A stretch of 38,794 bases of DNA from an uncultured Alphaproteobacteria bacterium (GTDB taxonomy: Bacteria; Pseudomonadota; Alphaproteobacteria; HIMB59; GCA-002718135), in the NCBI GenBank assembly GCA_902518985.1, contig CABYIF010000014.1:1-38794 (forward strand). The letters run 5' to 3'. The notes under the pieces are model-generated. The model saw only the letters and a program-made list of their open reading frames with translations. It was not told the DNA's origin and did not search any database. A program made the translations under genes and the position numbers. Below are positions 34,523 to 38,794 of the stretch, one piece after another (position 1 is the first letter of the stretch; every line of letters starts with the position of its first letter).

Positions 34523-36760
34523 TTATAGTTTTCTATTGGTGGAGACTTCTTCAAAGGTCTCTATAATATCACCTACTTTAATATCAGAATAATTATCTAT
34601 CATTACTCCACATTCAAAACCCGTTTTAACTTCGGCAACTTCATCTTTAAATCTTTTAAGACTGCTTATATGGCCTTTATGAATTACAATATTGTCTCTC
34701 AATATTCTTATTTGGGACTTTCTTGAAATGAAACCTTCCTTAACCATACATCCGGCAATGTTTCCAACTTTTGAGATATTGAAAACTTCTCTAATTTCAA
34801 CATTTCCAGTAATACTTTCTGAAATATCTGGTTTAAGTAATCCAGATAACAAATTTTTTACATCGTCTATTAATTCATAAATAATAGAATAATATTTTAT
34901 ATCTACACCATCTCTTTTAGCTACATCTCTGGCATGAGGTAAGGCCCTAACATTAAAGCCTACTATAAATCCATTACTTGATCCAGCAAGAGCAACGTCA
35001 CTTTCTGTAATTGCGCCGACACCTTTAAATAAAACATTTACTTTTACTTCATCTGTAGACAACTTTAATATTGAGTTTTCGATTGCTTCAGCTGAGCCTT
35101 GTACATCAGTTTTAATTAAAACTGGTAAACTACTGGCTTCTCCTTTGTTTATTTGTGCAAACATTTCTTCAACATTAGATTTGGCTACAGTATTTTTTTG
35201 AATTTGAATTTTGCTTGCTCTGTATTCTGCTATATTCCTAGCAGTTGCTTCACTGTCAACAACTATAAAATCATCTCCTGCTAAAGGGTTGGAGTCAAAA
35301 CCAAGAACTTCTACTGGAACAGATGGTCCTGCTTCTTTAATATTTTTTCCCTTATCATCAACCAAAGCTTTTACTTTACCCCACTCTGCGCCAGAAACAA
35401 ATATATCACTTACTCTCAAAGTGCCTTTCTGAACTAAAACAGTCGCAACTGAACCTCTTCCTTTTTCAAGTTTAGATTCAATAATAACACCTCTAGCATC
35501 TCTGTTTGAATTTGCTTTCAAATCAAGTAAATCAGCCTGAAGGTGAATAGCTTCTTCTAACTTATCTAGATTTAAGCCCTTTAATGCAGACACTTCTATA
35601 TCAAGAACTTCTCCACTTAATTTTTCTACAATAATCTCATGTGTTAATAGTTCATTTCTTACCTTGTCTGGATCTGAGTTTGCTAAATCAATTTTATTTA
35701 TTGCAACTATAATAGGGACTTTTGCAGACTTTGCGTGTGCTATAGACTCGATAGTCTGAGGTTTTATTCCATCATCTGCTGCTACTACTAATACAATTAT
35801 ATCAGTTGTTTTAGATCCTCTTGCTCGCATATTAGTAAAAGCTGCATGGCCAGGAGTGTCTATAAAAGTAATTTTTTTATTATTGTTATTTATTTGGTAA
35901 GCACCAATATGCTGAGTTATGCCTCCAGCTTCACCTGAAACAATATTAGTTTTTCTAAATGCATCCAACAAACTTGTTTTTCCATGATCAACATGTCCCA
36001 TTATGGTTACTACAGGTGGTCGTGATGACATAGATTTTTCATCATCGTCATAATCTTTTATTTCTTTTAAAATGTCGTCATCCTTAACTATACTAACTTT
36101 ATGACCTAATTCCTCTGCAACTAATTGAGCTGTATCTGACTCTAATGATTGTGTTGCATTTGCCATTACACCTAATTTCATCAGCGTTTTAACTACATCA
36201 GCAGTTTTTTCAGCCATTCTGTTTGCTAATTCTTGAACTGTAATTATATCAGGTATTAAAACTTCTCTTGAAATTTTCGTTTCATCATTTTCAGCATTTG
36301 TTTTGAGTCTCTCTTTTTCCCTGGCTCTTTTTAACTTTGCAAGACTGGGAAATTTATCAAATTCTTGTTCCTCTTGCTCAAGAATTTTTTTTGCATCATA
36401 TTTATTGAAATCGTCTTCAAGTGGTTTCAGTGTAGATTTTTTTGGTTGATTTTTTTTACTATCTACATTTTTTTTATTTTTGTTTTCAAAATTTTTTTTA
36501 TTCGAAATACCTAAATTAGGTGATGATTGATTTAAATTTGGTCTTGGGGATCTTAAGCTTGAAGATCCTCTAAAATTAGATTGCGTAGTTGAAGAGCTTT
36601 TTTGTTGATTATTTTTATTTTTAAAAACAATCTGAATTGTTTTTTTGTTTCCACTAGCTCTTGATTTGTCTCCAGTTGGACCTAGATTTTTTCTGATCTG
36701 AAGCCTTCCAGTTGATGAGAGTTTTAGTGGCTTTTTTTTATTTCCTTTTTCTTTATCCAA
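34523..36760 (-). CDS. infB: Translation initiation factor IF-2
   Basis: [43 protein letters not shown]; basic low-complexity N-terminus. Confidence 0.98.
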   Translation of the reverse strand: MDKEKGNKKKPLKLSSTGRLQIRKNLGPTGDKSRASGNKKTIQIVFKNKNNQQKSSSTTQSNFRGSSSLRSPRPNLNQSSPNLGISNKKNFENKNKKNVDSKKNQPKKSTLKPLEDDFNKYDAKKILEQEEQEFDKFPSLAKLKRAREKERLKTNAENDETKISREVLIPDIITVQELANRMAEKTADVVKTLMKLGVMANATQSLESDTAQLVAEELGHKVSIVKDDDILKEIKDYDDDEKSMSSRPPVVTIMGHVDHGKTSLLDAFRKTNIVSGEAGGITQHIGAYQINNNNKKITFIDTPGHAAFTNMRARGSKTTDIIVLVVAADDGIKPQTIESIAHAKSAKVPIIVAINKIDLANSDPDKVRNELLTHEIIVEKLSGEVLDIEVSALKGLNLDKLEEAIHLQADLLDLKANSNRDARGVIIESKLEKGRGSVATVLVQKGTLRVSDIFVSGAEWGKVKALVDDKGKNIKEAGPSVPVEVLGFDSNPLAGDDFIVVDSEATARNIAEYRASKIQIQKNTVAKSNVEEMFAQINKGEASSLPVLIKTDVQGSAEAIENSILKLSTDEVKVNVLFKGVGAITESDVALAGSSNGFIVGFNVRALPHARDVAKRDGVDIKYYSIIYELIDDVKNLLSGLLKPDISESITGNVEIREVFNISKVGNIAGCMVKEGFISRKSQIRILRDNIVIHKGHISSLKRFKDEVAEVKTGFECGVMIDNYSDIKVGDIIETFEEVSTNRKL

Positions 36761-36769
36761 AGTTAATCC

Positions 36770-38302
36770 TTAATTTTCTTCAGTAAACCAGTTTTCTCTA
36801 GCCTTCATAATCATTTTATTAGCAATATCTTCATCAATATCCAAGTTTCTTAAAATTCCTTCATCTTTATCCAATAACTCGAAAGTAGCTAAATCAGCAA
36901 AATCATTAATAGTTAATATTTTAGCTTTAGCCAGTTCTGCTAAAATATTATTGTTCATTCCTTCCAAATTTATAAGATTTTCATCTTTAATATTTTCTTT
37001 AATAATTTTAAGGTTTTCTTCTTCTTGATCTTTCATATAATTTTTAGCTCTATCGAGTATCTCTGAAGCTAAATCAGAGTCAAAACCTTCAATTTTTTCT
37101 ATGTTTTCTAAAGTCTCTGAAGCAATTGAATCAATACTTGTATAACCATCTGTAACTAACAGTTGAGCTATTACATCTTCAACATCAAGTAAGTCAGATA
37201 AGAGAAGACTTTTTTCTTTGAATTCTAACTGTCTTCTTTCAGACTCTTCATCCTCAGTAAGAATATCGATTTCTAAATTAGTTAAATTTGACGCCAATTT
37301 AACATTTTGCCCTTTTCTACCAATTGCTAAGCTTAGTTGATCATCAGGAATTACTACTTCTACTTTGTTTTTTTCTTCATAAAGAAAAATCTTACTTACT
37401 TCTGCTGGAGCAAGTGCATTTGCTAGAAAAGTAGCTTGATTATCAGACCACGTTACAATATCAATTTTTTCTCCTTGTAATTCATTAACAACAGCTTGAA
37501 CTCTTGAACCTCTCATCCCAACGCAAGCTCCGACTGGATCTATTGTAGAGTCCTCAGTAAAAACACTTATTTTAGCTCTTGATCCTGGATCTCTGGCAAC
37601 ACTTTTAACAACAATGACTCCCTCATATATTTCAGGAACTTCTTGAAAAAAAAGTTTTGATAAAAATTGAGGATGGGTTCTAGATAAAAATACTTGGTAT
37701 CCTTTTAAGTCATTTTTTACTTCGTAAATGTATGCCCTAACCCTATCGCCATTTTTAAAAGCCTCTCTAGGAATTAATTCTTCCCTTTTGATAATTGCTT
37801 CACTTTTACCTAAATCTATTATTAAATTACCAAACTCAACTCTTTTTACTATTCCAACAGCTATTTCACCAACTTTATCCTTATATTCTTCATATTGGTT
37901 ACTTTTATCTGCTTCTCTAACTTTTTGTATTATCACGCCCTTAGCATTTTGAGCAGCTACTCTTCCCAAATCTATAGGTGGGAGGTCCTTAATTATAAAT
38001 TCACCAGTTGTTATGTTCTTATTGATTTGTTTAGCATCATCTAATAAAATTTGTTTTGCTTGTATTTCTTCTTCTATTTCATCAACTACTTCTCGATACG
38101 ATTTTAATTGAATATCTCCTGTAGATCTGTCTATTGAGACTCTTACATCGATTTCTTGACCATATTTTACTCTAGCTGCCTTTTCAAGAGCCTGTTCCAT
38201 GGCAGCAAAAACTGCGTCTTGATCAATATTTTTTTCTTGAGCTACATTAGATGCAACTTGCAGCATTTCTTCACGTATTACATTTATTTTTTTCTTTGCC
38301 AT
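36770..38302 (-). CDS. nusA: Transcription termination/antitermination factor NusA
   Basis: 510 aa; S1/KH region, GACVGMRGSRVQAVVNELQGEKIDIVTWS, AIGRKGQNVKLAS, C-terminal acidic repeats. Confidence 0.97.
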   Translation of the reverse strand: MAKKKINVIREEMLQVASNVAQEKNIDQDAVFAAMEQALEKAARVKYGQEIDVRVSIDRSTGDIQLKSYREVVDEIEEEIQAKQILLDDAKQINKNITTGEFIIKDLPPIDLGRVAAQNAKGVIIQKVREADKSNQYEEYKDKVGEIAVGIVKRVEFGNLIIDLGKSEAIIKREELIPREAFKNGDRVRAYIYEVKNDLKGYQVFLSRTHPQFLSKLFFQEVPEIYEGVIVVKSVARDPGSRAKISVFTEDSTIDPVGACVGMRGSRVQAVVNELQGEKIDIVTWSDNQATFLANALAPAEVSKIFLYEEKNKVEVVIPDDQLSLAIGRKGQNVKLASNLTNLEIDILTEDEESERRQLEFKEKSLLLSDLLDVEDVIAQLLVTDGYTSIDSIASETLENIEKIEGFDSDLASEILDRAKNYMKDQEEENLKIIKENIKDENLINLEGMNNNILAELAKAKILTINDFADLATFELLDKDEGILRNLDIDEDIANKMIMKARENWFTEEN

Positions 38303-38307
38303 AATTT

Positions 38308-38334
38308 AAAAAAAAAGGTGGGATAACCCACCTT
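38308..38334 (-). terminator. Intrinsic terminator-like hairpin between trmB and nusA
   Basis: On the minus strand: AAGGTGGG-TTAT-CCCACCTT (perfect 8-bp stem, 4-nt loop) followed by 7 further Ts, ending ~5 nt before the nusA ATG. Confidence 0.8.
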
Positions 38335-38376
38335 AATAACAAGTTTCATATATTAAAATTATATAAAAATACAAGC

Positions 38377-38794
38377 TTATATTTTTTTTAAAATAAATAA
38401 TATTGGCTTTCTACCAGAAATAATTGCTTTTTTATAAAATTTTGTCTCAATATTTAAATAATCCTTAATAGAATAGTGTAATTTCATTTGATTTGACCAA
38501 CAATACAAATCTTTTGTATCATAAATACATTTTAAAATAGCCTGAGTGTATGTCTCAGAATCTGTAGCAATATAAATAATTCCATCAAAATTTAAATAAC
38601 TATAAATTTTTTTTAAAAAACTAGTAGTAATTAGTCTTCTTTTAAAATGTTTTTTTTTAGGCCAAGGATCAGGAAAGAAAATGTTTACTATTTCAAAATA
38701 TTTTTTTTTTTCTAATTTATCTAAAATCTCATTAACGTTTGAGTCAAAAATAAAAACATTTTTTAAATTTTTTTGCTCAATTTTTTTTATTAAA
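38377..38794 (-). CDS. trmB: tRNA (guanine-N7)-methyltransferase TrmB (5' end beyond window)
   Basis: Reverse-strand translation contains IVNIFFPDPWPKKKHFKRRLITTSFL...YIATDSETYTQAIL...SGRKPILFILKKI*; the PDPWPKKxHxKRR signature is diagnostic. Confidence 0.93.
   Translation of the reverse strand, partial: LIKKIEQKNLKNVFIFDSNVNEILDKLEKKKYFEIVNIFFPDPWPKKKHFKRRLITTSFLKKIYSYLNFDGIIYIATDSETYTQAILKCIYDTKDLYCWSNQMKLHYSIKDYLNIETKFYKKAIISGRKPILFILKKI

Noticed and set aside
36300-36760. Lys/Asn/Ser-rich low-complexity N-terminus of IF-2 as an unusual domain
   Set aside because: Basic, low-complexity IF-2 N-termini are common in bacteria, and AT-rich composition explains the bias.

Overview
The window is an AT-rich, densely packed stretch of bacterial chromosome. 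Gene content and order (chvI-chvG-ahcY-metK-tsaE, dnaA-dnaN-recF-gyrB, regB-regA, fabA-fabB-fabI, trmB-nusA-infB-rbfA-truB-rpsO-pnp) suggest a streamlined, probably marine, alphaproteobacterium. That taxonomy is inference only. Almost everything is core housekeeping. I found no CRISPR array, transposase, prophage, rRNA or tRNA, and no convincing multi-gene novel system. The points most worth checking are: (1) ahcY is broken by what looks like a ~35-nt frameshifting deletion that removes the conserved STQDHAAAAI catalytic segment; (2) an unlisted 43-aa ORF downstream of polA resembles the ArfA ribosome-rescue factor; (3) Fpg/MutM has lost all four zinc-finger cysteines (a 'zincless finger'), and the nearby ThiF/MoeB protein has lost one of its zinc cysteines; (4) an intrinsic-terminator hairpin lies directly in front of nusA, where rimP is missing from its usual place; (5) the class Ia RNR is eukaryote-like, with two ATP-cone-like domains, and sits behind a promoter region with an NrdR-box-like palindrome and an 11-bp-phased direct repeat; (6) packing is extreme, with all three convergent gene pairs overlapping at their stop codons and one divergent pair of start codons 1 bp apart.
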